Shown piece after piece: positions 52,012 to 60,012 of a stretch of DNA of 64,000 bases. Both the position numbers and the translations under genes were made by a program. The number at the start of each line of letters is the position of its first letter. Positions within the stretch are counted from its first letter, which is position 1. The DNA is taken from positions 3,472,001-3,536,000 of the forward strand of contig CP131915.1 of assembly GCA_030704225.1 (NCBI GenBank), written 5' to 3'. The notes under the pieces were generated by a model. That model was not told where the DNA came from. It did no database searches and saw only the letters and a program-made list of their open reading frames with translations. This DNA is from Kosakonia sp. H02 (GTDB lineage: Bacteria > Pseudomonadota > Gammaproteobacteria > Enterobacterales > Enterobacteriaceae).

Positions 52012-52870
52012 CCCGCTATTAGAGGTGGAAAATCTCAGCATTCTGTTTAAGGGCGCGCATGAAGATAACCTCGCGGTGCGCGATGTGAGCTTTCAGGTCG
52101 GTCGGGAAAAAGTGGCGATTGTGGGCGAGTCCGGCTCCGGGAAATCCCAGACCTGTCGCGCGTTGCTGAAGCTGACGCCCAAAATCGGCCAGCTACGGGC
52201 GACGAAAATGCGCTTCGGCGATATCGATTTGCTGCATGCCAGCGAGCGACAGATGCGCACCATTCGCGGCAACCGTATCTCAATGATCCTGCAAGACCCG
52301 CGTTTTTCACTCAACCCTCTGATGCGTGTTGGCGATCAGGTGGCGGAAGCCTGGCGTCTGCATCGCCGTGTCAGTAAAGAGGAAGCCCGCGCGCGGGCGC
52401 TGGAGATGCTCGAATCGGTGCATATTCGCGAGGTAGCGAAAGTCGCACGGCTCTATCCGCACGAAATCTCCGGCGGTATGGGGCAGCGGGTGATGATCGC
52501 CATGATGCTTATCCCGGAACCGGATCTGATTATTGCCGACGAACCGACGTCGGCGCTGGATGTGACCGTGCGCCGCCAGGTACTGAGCATTCTTGATGAG
52601 CAATTGCAGCGCCGCCAGACCGGGCTGCTGTTTATCACCCATGATTTGAACCTGGTGTCGCGCTTTTGCGACCGGGTGCTGGTGATGTATGCCGGGCGTA
52701 TTGTTGAAGAGTTACGGGCAAACGAACTCGACAATGCCTGCCACCCTTACACCCAGGCGCTGCTTGCCAGCCAGCCGCGTCTGCGCGAGCCGGTGGAAAC
52801 CTTGCGCGTTCCCACCCGCGATCCCGCCTGGCTGAACGGCCCCTGCTACCGTGATGGAGTTGCCTTATGA
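52004..52870 (+). CDS. Peptide-type ABC transporter ATP-binding protein (DppD family)
   Basis: Cytoplasmic ATPase of 288 residues. Motifs: Walker A GESGSGKS, Q-loop ILQDPRFSLNP, signature SGGMGQRV and Walker B LIIADEPTSALD. The C-terminus has the oligopeptide-transporter extension (HPYTQALLASQPRLREPVET). It overlaps the neighbouring genes on both sides by four to eight bases. Confidence 0.92.
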   Translation: MNNPLLEVENLSILFKGAHEDNLAVRDVSFQVGREKVAIVGESGSGKSQTCRALLKLTPKIGQLRATKMRFGDIDLLHASERQMRTIRGNRISMILQDPRFSLNPLMRVGDQVAEAWRLHRRVSKEEARARALEMLESVHIREVAKVARLYPHEISGGMGQRVMIAMMLIPEPDLIIADEPTSALDVTVRRQVLSILDEQLQRRQTGLLFITHDLNLVSRFCDRVLVMYAGRIVEELRANELDNACHPYTQALLASQPRLREPVETLRVPTRDPAWLNGPCYRDGVAL

Positions 52871-53631
52871 ACCCGATTCCCACCGCCGATCGCGCCATTG
52901 AACTGGTTTCCCTCGCCATCGCATTTGGTCAGGGTAGCCAGCGCCGCCAGGTGGTGAACGATGTCAGCCTGACGCTGGCGCGCGGCGAAAGTTATGGCCT
53001 GATTGGTGAATCCGGCTGCGGTAAATCTACCATTCTGCGCGCGCTGGCCGGGCTGAATCATGACTACCACGGTCATATTTTGTTCAATAACCGCGAGCAG
53101 CAACCGCGGCGCGATAAGCCCTTTTACCGCCAGGTACAGATGGTTTTTCAGGATCCTTATGCCTCGCTGCACCCGCGCAAAATGGTATGGGCCAGCCTGC
53201 GTGAGCCGCTGCAACTTCACGGCATGGACAGGCACGAATCGCGGATAAGCGACGTGCTGCGCGCGGTCGGCCTGTCGGACGCGTTTCGCTACCGCTACCC
53301 GCATCAACTTTCTGGCGGTCAGCGTCAGCGCGTGGCGATTGCCAGAGCGTTGATCCTTGAGCCGTCGGTGTTGCTACTTGATGAACCGACTTCAGCGCTG
53401 GATGTGTCGGTGCAGGCAGAAATCCTCAACCTGCTCAGCCGTATGCGCCAGCAGCGCAATTTAACCTATTTGCTGGTGACGCACGATCTGGCGGTGGTCA
53501 CCCATTTATGCCAGCGCGTCGGGGTGATGTATCAGGGGAAACTGCTGGAAGAGGTAAGCGCAACGCGTTTGAGAAAGGGCGAAGCGCAGGAAACCTATAC
53601 GCGGGAGTTTCTCGCGGCGAGTGAGGCGTGA
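52867..53631 (+). CDS. Peptide-type ABC transporter ATP-binding protein (DppF family)
   Basis: Second ATPase, 254 residues. Motifs: Walker A GESGCGKST, Q-loop VFQDPYASLHPR, signature LSGGQRQRVA and Walker B VLLLDEPTSALD. With the receptor, two permeases and DppD-type ATPase it completes a five-part importer. Confidence 0.92.
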   Translation: MNPIPTADRAIELVSLAIAFGQGSQRRQVVNDVSLTLARGESYGLIGESGCGKSTILRALAGLNHDYHGHILFNNREQQPRRDKPFYRQVQMVFQDPYASLHPRKMVWASLREPLQLHGMDRHESRISDVLRAVGLSDAFRYRYPHQLSGGQRQRVAIARALILEPSVLLLDEPTSALDVSVQAEILNLLSRMRQQRNLTYLLVTHDLAVVTHLCQRVGVMYQGKLLEEVSATRLRKGEAQETYTREFLAASEA

Positions 53632-53659
53632 GCATAAGGCTAACGGAGGATTTGGCATC

Positions 53660-54952
53660 ATGACATTGATTGAAACGCTGGCAAACTGGTGCGCGGCACC
53701 GGGGCCATTTAGCGTGCGGGCAAAAGAACTCGCCCGCGACGCCATTACCGACACTCTCGCCTGCCTGGTTGCCGGGCGGGATGATTTCTCTACCCGCGCG
53801 GTATGCGAAACCTGGCGCGAAACGGCACACACGCCATCACACGCGGCGCTGATCAATGCCACCGCTGCGCATGCCATTGATTATGACGATAACTTTGCGC
53901 CTGGCATGAGCCACGCCTCGGCGGTGCTGGTCCCTGCGTTGCTGCCTGTCGCGCTGTCGCAGGGCAGCAGCGGCGCGGCGTTGATCGACGCGTATCTGGT
54001 AGGGTTACAGGCGCAGGCATTTATCGGCGATGCCATCGGTTACGGGCACTACACCGCTGGCTGGCATGGCACATCGACCGTAGGCTGCATTGGCAGCGCG
54101 GCGGGCGTGGCATCATTAATGGGAGAAGATGCAGGCGGTATCGCGCGTGCGTTAAGTATTGCGATCAGTATGGCAAGCGGCGTTAAAGGGCAGTTCGGTA
54201 CGCCGCTAAAACCGTTTCATGCGGGCATGGCAGCGCGCAATGCCGTTGACGCCGCCATGCTCGCCCGCACCGGCATGTACGGCAGGCCGGATATCATCGA
54301 ATGCCCGCAGGGTTTTGCTGAACTGTATGCCGGAAATGTGCACCGGCCTGCGTGGCTTAATGATGCTCAGCATGTGATTGAACGTATCGGCGTGATGCCC
54401 AAAAAGCATCCTTGCTGCGGCTCAACGCACCGGATCCTTGATGCCATTACGGATTTGCAAACGCTTCATGCCTTTAGTGCATATGATGTCGAACAGGCGC
54501 ACTGCCAGGTTGGGATTGCCAACTGGCGTAACCTGGCGTATCCGCAACCGGTGGATGAGATGCAGGCGCGCTTTTCAATGCAGTATTGTGCGGCAGTAAT
54601 GCTGGAAAAAGGGTCGCTCAGCGTCGCGGATTTCACCCCAGACGCGGTCGCCGCGCAAGCGGATGCTCAGAAACTGGCGCGTATCACCATGGATACGTGG
54701 ACAGCTGAACAGGAGGCAGAAAACCCGGCGCTGCCGCATATTCTGACGCTCACGCTGAAAGATGGTCGCATCGTGCGCCACGCGCGATTGCGTGCCAAAG
54801 GCGCGCTGGAAGAGCCGTTTAGCAATGACGAACGACAAGCGAAATTTCTCGATTGCTGTGCGCGTCTTCCCGATGCGCAGGCTTTATATGGCCAGCTTCT
54901 CGAATTGGATTCAGCCCGTGATATCGGTTTTTTGCGCCAGATGATGGTGTGA
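53660..54952 (+). CDS. MmgE/PrpD-family protein
   Basis: Protein of 430 residues in the family that includes 2-methylcitrate dehydratase, cis-aconitate decarboxylase and iminodisuccinate epimerase. The N-terminal helical domain includes AHAIDYDDNFAPGMSHASAV, the usual substrate-pocket segment, and the C-terminal lid domain has KKHPCCGSTHR. It starts 28 bases after the second ATPase with a GGAGG ribosome site and closes the operon before a REP unit. In this setting a role on the amidohydrolase product, for example an amino-dicarboxylate, is inference. An in-frame start at 53621 overlaps the ATPase gene and was not used. Confidence 0.85.
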   Translation: MTLIETLANWCAAPGPFSVRAKELARDAITDTLACLVAGRDDFSTRAVCETWRETAHTPSHAALINATAAHAIDYDDNFAPGMSHASAVLVPALLPVALSQGSSGAALIDAYLVGLQAQAFIGDAIGYGHYTAGWHGTSTVGCIGSAAGVASLMGEDAGGIARALSIAISMASGVKGQFGTPLKPFHAGMAARNAVDAAMLARTGMYGRPDIIECPQGFAELYAGNVHRPAWLNDAQHVIERIGVMPKKHPCCGSTHRILDAITDLQTLHAFSAYDVEQAHCQVGIANWRNLAYPQPVDEMQARFSMQYCAAVMLEKGSLSVADFTPDAVAAQADAQKLARITMDTWTAEQEAENPALPHILTLTLKDGRIVRHARLRAKGALEEPFSNDERQAKFLDCCARLPDAQALYGQLLELDSARDIGFLRQMMV

Positions 54953-54956
54953 TGGT

Positions 54957-54985
54957 GCCGGATGGCGGCTAATGCCTTATCCGCC
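54957..54985. repeat. REP-like palindrome
   Basis: GCCGGATGGCGGCTAATGCC then TTATCCGCC, five bases after the PrpD-type stop codon. The rest of the 243-base gap to chbB contains a TATACT -10-like element (55087-55092) and AGTTT-TAAGCG-AAACT, which might be a NagC-type site, but neither is secure. Confidence 0.6.
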
Positions 54986-55195
54986 TGGATTAAATAATTC
55001 CCCAAACTGTGAAGGAGAGCATAACACCAGGTCAACCAGAGACAATTCTGGCCGGCCGTGGAATACCCGCATCCGGTGCGCTACCGTATACTTGTTTCAG
55101 AGCAAGAAAAAAGTTTTAAGCGAAACTCGTGGCCGGAACAGAGATATCAATCGCTGCCCGGCCAGCGGAAAATGGGGCTGTGAGGGGGCGAGTTT

Positions 55196-55516
55196 ATGGA
55201 AAAGAAGCATATTTATCTGTTTTGTTCTGCGGGCATGTCGACATCGTTACTGGTTACGAAAATGCGGGCACAGGCTGAAAAATATGACGTTCCGGTCATT
55301 ATTGAAGCATTTTCTGAAACGCTTGCCGCTGAAAAAGGCCCCCTCGCCGATGTCGTGTTGCTTGGCCCGCAAATCGCCTGGAAGTTACCCGAGATCCAAC
55401 GATTACTCCCCGATAAACCCGTAGAGGTCATTGATTCGATGCTGTATGGCAAAGTCGATGGCTTAGGCGTGCTGAAAGCGGCGGTCGCCGCTATCAAAAA
55501 AACTGCCGTGCAATAA
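55196..55516 (+). CDS. chbB: N,N'-diacetylchitobiose PTS enzyme IIB
   Basis: Lactose/cellobiose-type IIB protein, 106 residues as in E. coli. The phosphocysteine is Cys10 in YLFCSAGMSTSLL. It passes phosphate to chitobiose or cellobiose during transport through ChbC. It opens the operon chbB-chbC-chbR-chbF-chbG. Confidence 0.93.
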   Translation: MEKKHIYLFCSAGMSTSLLVTKMRAQAEKYDVPVIIEAFSETLAAEKGPLADVVLLGPQIAWKLPEIQRLLPDKPVEVIDSMLYGKVDGLGVLKAAVAAIKKTAVQ

Positions 55517-55553
55517 GCCGTTCTTCATTCTTATCAGCATGTTAATTACGAAT

Positions 55554-55576
55554 CACCGCAACCCCGCGTTGCGGTG
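55554..55576 (+). other. Hairpin in the chbB-chbC intercistronic region
   Basis: Stem CACCGCAA / TTGCGGTG with a seven-base loop, followed within a few bases by the chbC ribosome site AAGGGGA. No T-tract follows, so it looks like an mRNA stability or translation-control structure and not a terminator. Confidence 0.5.
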
Positions 55577-55593
55577 TTTAAGGGGATTTGTCT

Positions 55594-56952
55594 ATGAGTC
55601 ATGCCCTTGCTTCCCTTGAAAAGGTACTTCTGCCTTTTGCCATCAAAATCGGCCAGCAGCCGCACGTTAACGCCATTAAAAACGGCTTTATCCGTTTAAT
55701 GCCGTTAACCCTCGTCGGGGCTATGTTTGTTCTTATCAATAACGTGTTCCTGAGCTTTGGCGACGGATCGTTTTTCTATTCGCTGGGCGTACGGCTGGAT
55801 GCCTCCACCATTGAAACTCTGAACGGGTTAAAGGGCATCGGGGCGAATGTTTATAACGGCACGCTGGGCATTATGTCGTTGATGGCGCCTTTTTTTATCG
55901 GCATGGCGCTGGCGGAAGAGCGCAAAGTGGATGCGCTGGCAGCGGGTCTGCTCTCGATTGCCGCCTTTATGACCGTCACGCCGTATAGCGTGGGTGAATC
56001 GTATGCCGTGGGCGCGAACTGGTTAGGCGGGGCGAATATTATCTCCGGGATAATCGTTGGCCTCGCGGTCGCCGAGATGTTTACCTTTATCGTGCGCCGC
56101 AACTGGGTCATCACCTTGCCCGAAAGCGTCCCCAGCTCGGTTGCCCGCTCGTTTTCCGCGCTGATCCCCGGCTTTATTATTCTCTCGATTATGGGTGTCA
56201 TCGCCTGGGCGCTGGCGAGCCACGCCAGCAACTTTCACCAGATGATTATGGATACCCTCTCCACCCCGCTGGCCTCTCTCGGCAGCGTTGTCGGCTGGGC
56301 GTATGTGATTTTTGTCCCGCTGCTGTGGTTTTTTGGTATTCACGGATCGCTGGCGTTGACCGCGCTGGACAGCGGCATCATGACGCCCTGGGCGCTGGAA
56401 AATATCGCCATCTATCAGCAATACGGTTCGGTAGACGCCGCGCTGGAAGCGGGAAAAAGTTTTCATGTCTGGGCAAAACCGATGCTCGACTCCTATATTT
56501 TCCTTGGCGGCAGCGGCGCAACACTTGGGCTTATCATCGCCATTTTCCTTGCATCACGTCGGGCGGATTATCGCCAGGTAGCAAAACTGGCCCTGCCTTC
56601 CGGCCTCTTTCAGATTAACGAACCGATTCTGTTTGGCCTGCCGATTATTATGAATCCGGTGATGTTTATCCCTTTTATCCTCGTGCAGCCGATCCTGGCT
56701 GCCATCACCCTGCTGGCGTATTACTCGGGTCTGATCCCACCCGTCACCAACATTGCGCCGTGGACAATGCCAACTGGCCTCGGCGCGTTTTTCAACACCA
56801 ATGGCAGTATTAGCGCGCTGCTGCTCGCGCTGTTTAACCTCGCTATCGCAACGCTGGTTTACCTGCCCTTTGTGGTGGTCGCCAATAAAGCGCAGAACAT
56901 CATTGAGCAGGAAGAGAGCGAAGACGATATCGCTAACGCACTCAAATTTTGA
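55594..56952 (+). CDS. chbC: N,N'-diacetylchitobiose PTS enzyme IIC
   Basis: Inner-membrane permease, 452 residues (E. coli 452), with about ten spans. Family motifs include VPSSVARSFSALIPGF and FQINEPILFGLPIIMNPVMF. The ATG at 55594 was chosen for its AGGGGA ribosome site; an upstream TTG is less likely. In E. coli chbA (IIA) follows chbC; here chbR begins 29 bases later and no IIA gene lies in between. Confidence 0.94.
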   Translation: MSHALASLEKVLLPFAIKIGQQPHVNAIKNGFIRLMPLTLVGAMFVLINNVFLSFGDGSFFYSLGVRLDASTIETLNGLKGIGANVYNGTLGIMSLMAPFFIGMALAEERKVDALAAGLLSIAAFMTVTPYSVGESYAVGANWLGGANIISGIIVGLAVAEMFTFIVRRNWVITLPESVPSSVARSFSALIPGFIILSIMGVIAWALASHASNFHQMIMDTLSTPLASLGSVVGWAYVIFVPLLWFFGIHGSLALTALDSGIMTPWALENIAIYQQYGSVDAALEAGKSFHVWAKPMLDSYIFLGGSGATLGLIIAIFLASRRADYRQVAKLALPSGLFQINEPILFGLPIIMNPVMFIPFILVQPILAAITLLAYYSGLIPPVTNIAPWTMPTGLGAFFNTNGSISALLLALFNLAIATLVYLPFVVVANKAQNIIEQEESEDDIANALKF

Positions 56953-56981
56953 CATTAACTGGAAGTCGTAAGGAGTTAACG

Positions 56982-57821
56982 ATGCAGCCGACCGCCAACG
57001 CCCTGGAAATAAAAACGGCTCAGGAACAGCAGCTGTTTAAGGGTAAAAATTTCCATGTGTTTATCTATAACAAAACGGAGAGTGTCAGCGGGCTGCATCA
57101 GCACGATTATTATGAATTTACGCTCGTGTTAACCGGGCGCTGCTATCAGGTCATCAATGGCAAACGCGTGCTGCTGGAGCGCGGTGATTTCGTGTTTATC
57201 CCGCTGGGATCGCATCATCAAAGCTTTTATGAATTTGGTGCCACGCGGATCCTGAATGTCGGTATCAGCAAGCGTTTTTTTGAACAACACTATCTGTCGT
57301 TGCTGCCGTTTTGTTTTGTCGCGTCCCAGGCGTACCGGACCCACCGCGCGTTTCTGACCTATGTTGAAACGGTGATTGCGTCGCTTAATTTTCGCGAAAA
57401 CGGGCTGGACGAATTTGTCGAAACCATCACCTTTTATGTGCTCAATCGCCTGCGTCACTACCGTGAAGAACAGGGGCTTGATGATATTCCGCCCTGGCTT
57501 AAAAACACCGTCGAAGCGATGCACGACAAAGTGCAGTTTAGCGACAACGCGCTGGAAAATATGGTGCGGCTGTCTGCCAGAACGCAGGAGTATTTAACCC
57601 GCGCGACCCGGCGTTATTACGACAAAACACCGATGCAAATCATCAATGAAATCCGTATCGATTTTGCGAAACGACAGCTGGAAATCACCAACTATTCGGT
57701 GAGCGATATTGCGTGGGAGTCGGGTTACAGCAGCCCAAGCTTGTTTATCAAAACGTTTAAGAAAATGACCTCGTTCACTCCAAACAGTTACCGGAAACGG
57801 TTAACTGAGATAAACCAGTAA
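56982..57821 (+). CDS. chbR: Chb operon regulator, AraC family
   Basis: AraC-type regulator that represses or activates chb depending on inducer, 279 residues (E. coli 280). A cupin sensor domain (about 25-100, SGLHQHDYYEFTLVLTGRCY) is followed by two helix-turn-helix units at the C-terminus (YSVSDIAWESGYSSPSLFIK). The ATG at 56982 follows an AAGGAG ribosome site and matches the E. coli start. Confidence 0.94.
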   Translation: MQPTANALEIKTAQEQQLFKGKNFHVFIYNKTESVSGLHQHDYYEFTLVLTGRCYQVINGKRVLLERGDFVFIPLGSHHQSFYEFGATRILNVGISKRFFEQHYLSLLPFCFVASQAYRTHRAFLTYVETVIASLNFRENGLDEFVETITFYVLNRLRHYREEQGLDDIPPWLKNTVEAMHDKVQFSDNALENMVRLSARTQEYLTRATRRYYDKTPMQIINEIRIDFAKRQLEITNYSVSDIAWESGYSSPSLFIKTFKKMTSFTPNSYRKRLTEINQ

Positions 57822-57850
57822 ATCTGCTTAACCCACGATAAGGAGAAGCC

Positions 57851-59206
57851 ATGAGCCAGAAATTAAAAGTCGTCACCATCGGCGGGGGAAGCAGCTACAC
57901 CCCGGAATTACTGGAAGGGTTTATTAAGCGTTATCACGAGCTGCCGGTAACGGAATTGTGGCTGGTCGATGTTGAAGACGGCAAAGAGAAACTGGAGATT
58001 ATTTTTGATCTCTGCCAGCGCATGATTGCTAACGCGGGTGTGCCGCTAAAACTCTACAAAACACTGGATCGCCGTGAAGCGCTGCACGACGCAGATTTTG
58101 TGACCACCCAACTGCGCGTCGGCCAGTTGAAAGCGCGTGAACTGGATGAACGCATCCCGTTAAGCCACGGCTATCTGGGCCAGGAAACCAACGGCGCAGG
58201 CGGCCTGTTTAAAGGGTTGCGCACTATTCCGGTGATTTTCGACATCATTAAAGATGTGGAAGAAATTTGCCCGCGCGCCTGGGTGATTAACTTTACCAAC
58301 CCGGCGGGCATGGTTACTGAGGCGGTATATCGCCATACCGGTTTTAAACGGTTTATTGGCGTCTGTAATATTCCCATCGGCATGAAAATGTTTGTCCGCG
58401 ACGTGCTGGCATTAAGCGAGAGCGACGATATCGCCATGGATCTTTTTGGTCTTAACCACATGGTGTTTATCAAAGATGTGCTGGTGAATGGCACGTCGCG
58501 CTTCGCGGAGCTGCTTGACGGTGTAGCCCGCGGCACATTGAAAGCCTCGTCGGTGAAAAACATTTTCGATCTGCCGTTCAGTGAAGGATTGATTCGCTCG
58601 TTGAATCTGTTGCCCTGCTCGTATTTGCTATATTACTTCAAACAGAAAGAGATGCTGGCTATCGAAATGGGCGAATACTACAAAGGCGGCGCGCGGGCGC
58701 AAGTGGTGCAGCAGGTCGAAAAACAACTGTTTGAACTGTATAAAGACCCGCAACTGAAAGTTAAGCCGAAAGAGCTGGAACAGCGCGGCGGCGCGTACTA
58801 CTCCGATGCGGCGTGCGAAGTGATTAACGCTATCTATAACGACAAGCAAACTGAGCATTACGTGAATATTCCCCATTACGGGCATATCGATAATATTCCG
58901 CCGGAATGGGCCGTCGAAATGACCTGTCTGCTGGGGCGCAATGGCGCAACGCCGCACCCGCGCGTGACCCATTTTGATGAAAAAGTGCTGGGGCTAATCC
59001 ACACCATTAAAGGGTTTGAAGTGGCAGCAAGCCATGCCGCGCTGAGCGGCGAGTTTAACGATGTGCTGCTGGCGCTCAACCTCAGCCCACTGGTTCACTC
59101 CGACAGCGACGCTGAAATCCTGGCGCGCGAAATGCTGCTGGCCCATGAAAAATGGCTGCCTCATTTTGCCCCTACCATTGAACGCCTGAAGACCAGGCAA
59201 GCGTAA
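57851..59206 (+). CDS. chbF: 6-phospho-beta-glucosidase ChbF, GH4
   Basis: NAD+- and metal-dependent glycosidase that cleaves the deacetylated chitobiose-6-phosphate and cellobiose-6-phosphate. It has 451 residues (E. coli 450). The Rossmann start TIGGGSSYTPELLEGF and metal-site Cys/His in GVCNIPIGM and GLNHM are present. It follows chbR by 29 bases with an AAGGAG site. Confidence 0.94.
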   Translation: MSQKLKVVTIGGGSSYTPELLEGFIKRYHELPVTELWLVDVEDGKEKLEIIFDLCQRMIANAGVPLKLYKTLDRREALHDADFVTTQLRVGQLKARELDERIPLSHGYLGQETNGAGGLFKGLRTIPVIFDIIKDVEEICPRAWVINFTNPAGMVTEAVYRHTGFKRFIGVCNIPIGMKMFVRDVLALSESDDIAMDLFGLNHMVFIKDVLVNGTSRFAELLDGVARGTLKASSVKNIFDLPFSEGLIRSLNLLPCSYLLYYFKQKEMLAIEMGEYYKGGARAQVVQQVEKQLFELYKDPQLKVKPKELEQRGGAYYSDAACEVINAIYNDKQTEHYVNIPHYGHIDNIPPEWAVEMTCLLGRNGATPHPRVTHFDEKVLGLIHTIKGFEVAASHAALSGEFNDVLLALNLSPLVHSDSDAEILAREMLLAHEKWLPHFAPTIERLKTRQA

Positions 59207-59218
59207 CGGAGGCTGGCA

Positions 59219-59977
59219 ATGGAACGCATAGTGATCGTCAATGCGGATGACTTTGGTCTCAGCAAAGGGCAGAACTACGGCATTATTGAAAGCTTTCGTC
59301 ATGGCGTGGTGACCTCGACCACAGCACTGGTCAACGGCGAGGCGGTGGAACATGCGGCTGAGCTCTGCCTGAATGCCCCGTTGCTCGCCGTCGGCATGCA
59401 CTTTGTGCTGACGTTGGGTAAGCCGTTAACGCCGATGCCAAACCTTGCGCGGGATGGCAGATTGGGTAAGTGGATCTGGCAAATGGCCGAGGAAGACCGG
59501 CTGCCGCTGGAAGAGATAGCCCAGGAGTTGGCGAGCCAGTATCAGCGCTTTATCGCCCTGTTCGGCCGCGAACCGACCCATCTCGACAGTCATCACCATG
59601 TGCATATGATCCCGCAGATTTTGCCGATAGTGACGGCGTTTGCCGCCCGACACGGGCTGGCGCTGCGTCTCGATCGCAAGGCTTTAGCCGGTGGATTAAC
59701 ATTACCGGCAGCCCTGCGCAGCACGTCGGGTTTCAGCAGTGAATTTTACGGTGACGCGGTTTCTGAGGAGAGCTTTTTGCGCGCGCTTGATGCGTCTGCC
59801 GCACGGGGTGACACCTCGCTGGAAGTGATGTGCCACCCGGCCTTTATTGATAGTACCCTGCAACAAAGTAGCTATTGTTACCCCCGCTTAACTGAACTGG
59901 AGGTGCTGACGTCGCCATCGCTGAAATACGCGATAGCCGAACGCGGCTACCGGCTGGGCAGTTTTCTTGATCTCTAG
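59219..59977 (+). CDS. chbG: Chitooligosaccharide deacetylase ChbG
   Basis: YdjC-family metal-dependent deacetylase that removes one acetyl group from chitobiose-6-phosphate, allowing ChbR induction and ChbF cleavage. It has 252 residues (E. coli 249). Metal ligands are seen in NADDFGLSKG near 8-11 and in THLDSHHHVHMIP near 121-129. It is the last gene of the operon, before a strong terminator. Confidence 0.93.
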   Translation: MERIVIVNADDFGLSKGQNYGIIESFRHGVVTSTTALVNGEAVEHAAELCLNAPLLAVGMHFVLTLGKPLTPMPNLARDGRLGKWIWQMAEEDRLPLEEIAQELASQYQRFIALFGREPTHLDSHHHVHMIPQILPIVTAFAARHGLALRLDRKALAGGLTLPAALRSTSGFSSEFYGDAVSEESFLRALDASAARGDTSLEVMCHPAFIDSTLQQSSYCYPRLTELEVLTSPSLKYAIAERGYRLGSFLDL

Positions 59978-59985
59978 CCCCTTTT

Positions 59986-60011
59986 GCGGCGCAGTGATGC
60001 GCCGCTTTTTT
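59986..60011 (+). terminator. Rho-independent terminator of the chb operon
   Basis: Perfect stem GCGGCGCA / TGCGCCGC with GTGA loop and six T residues, nine bases after the chbG stop and between convergent genes. On the minus strand there is an A-tract after the stem, so it is directional. Confidence 0.9.
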
Positions 60012-60012
60012 C

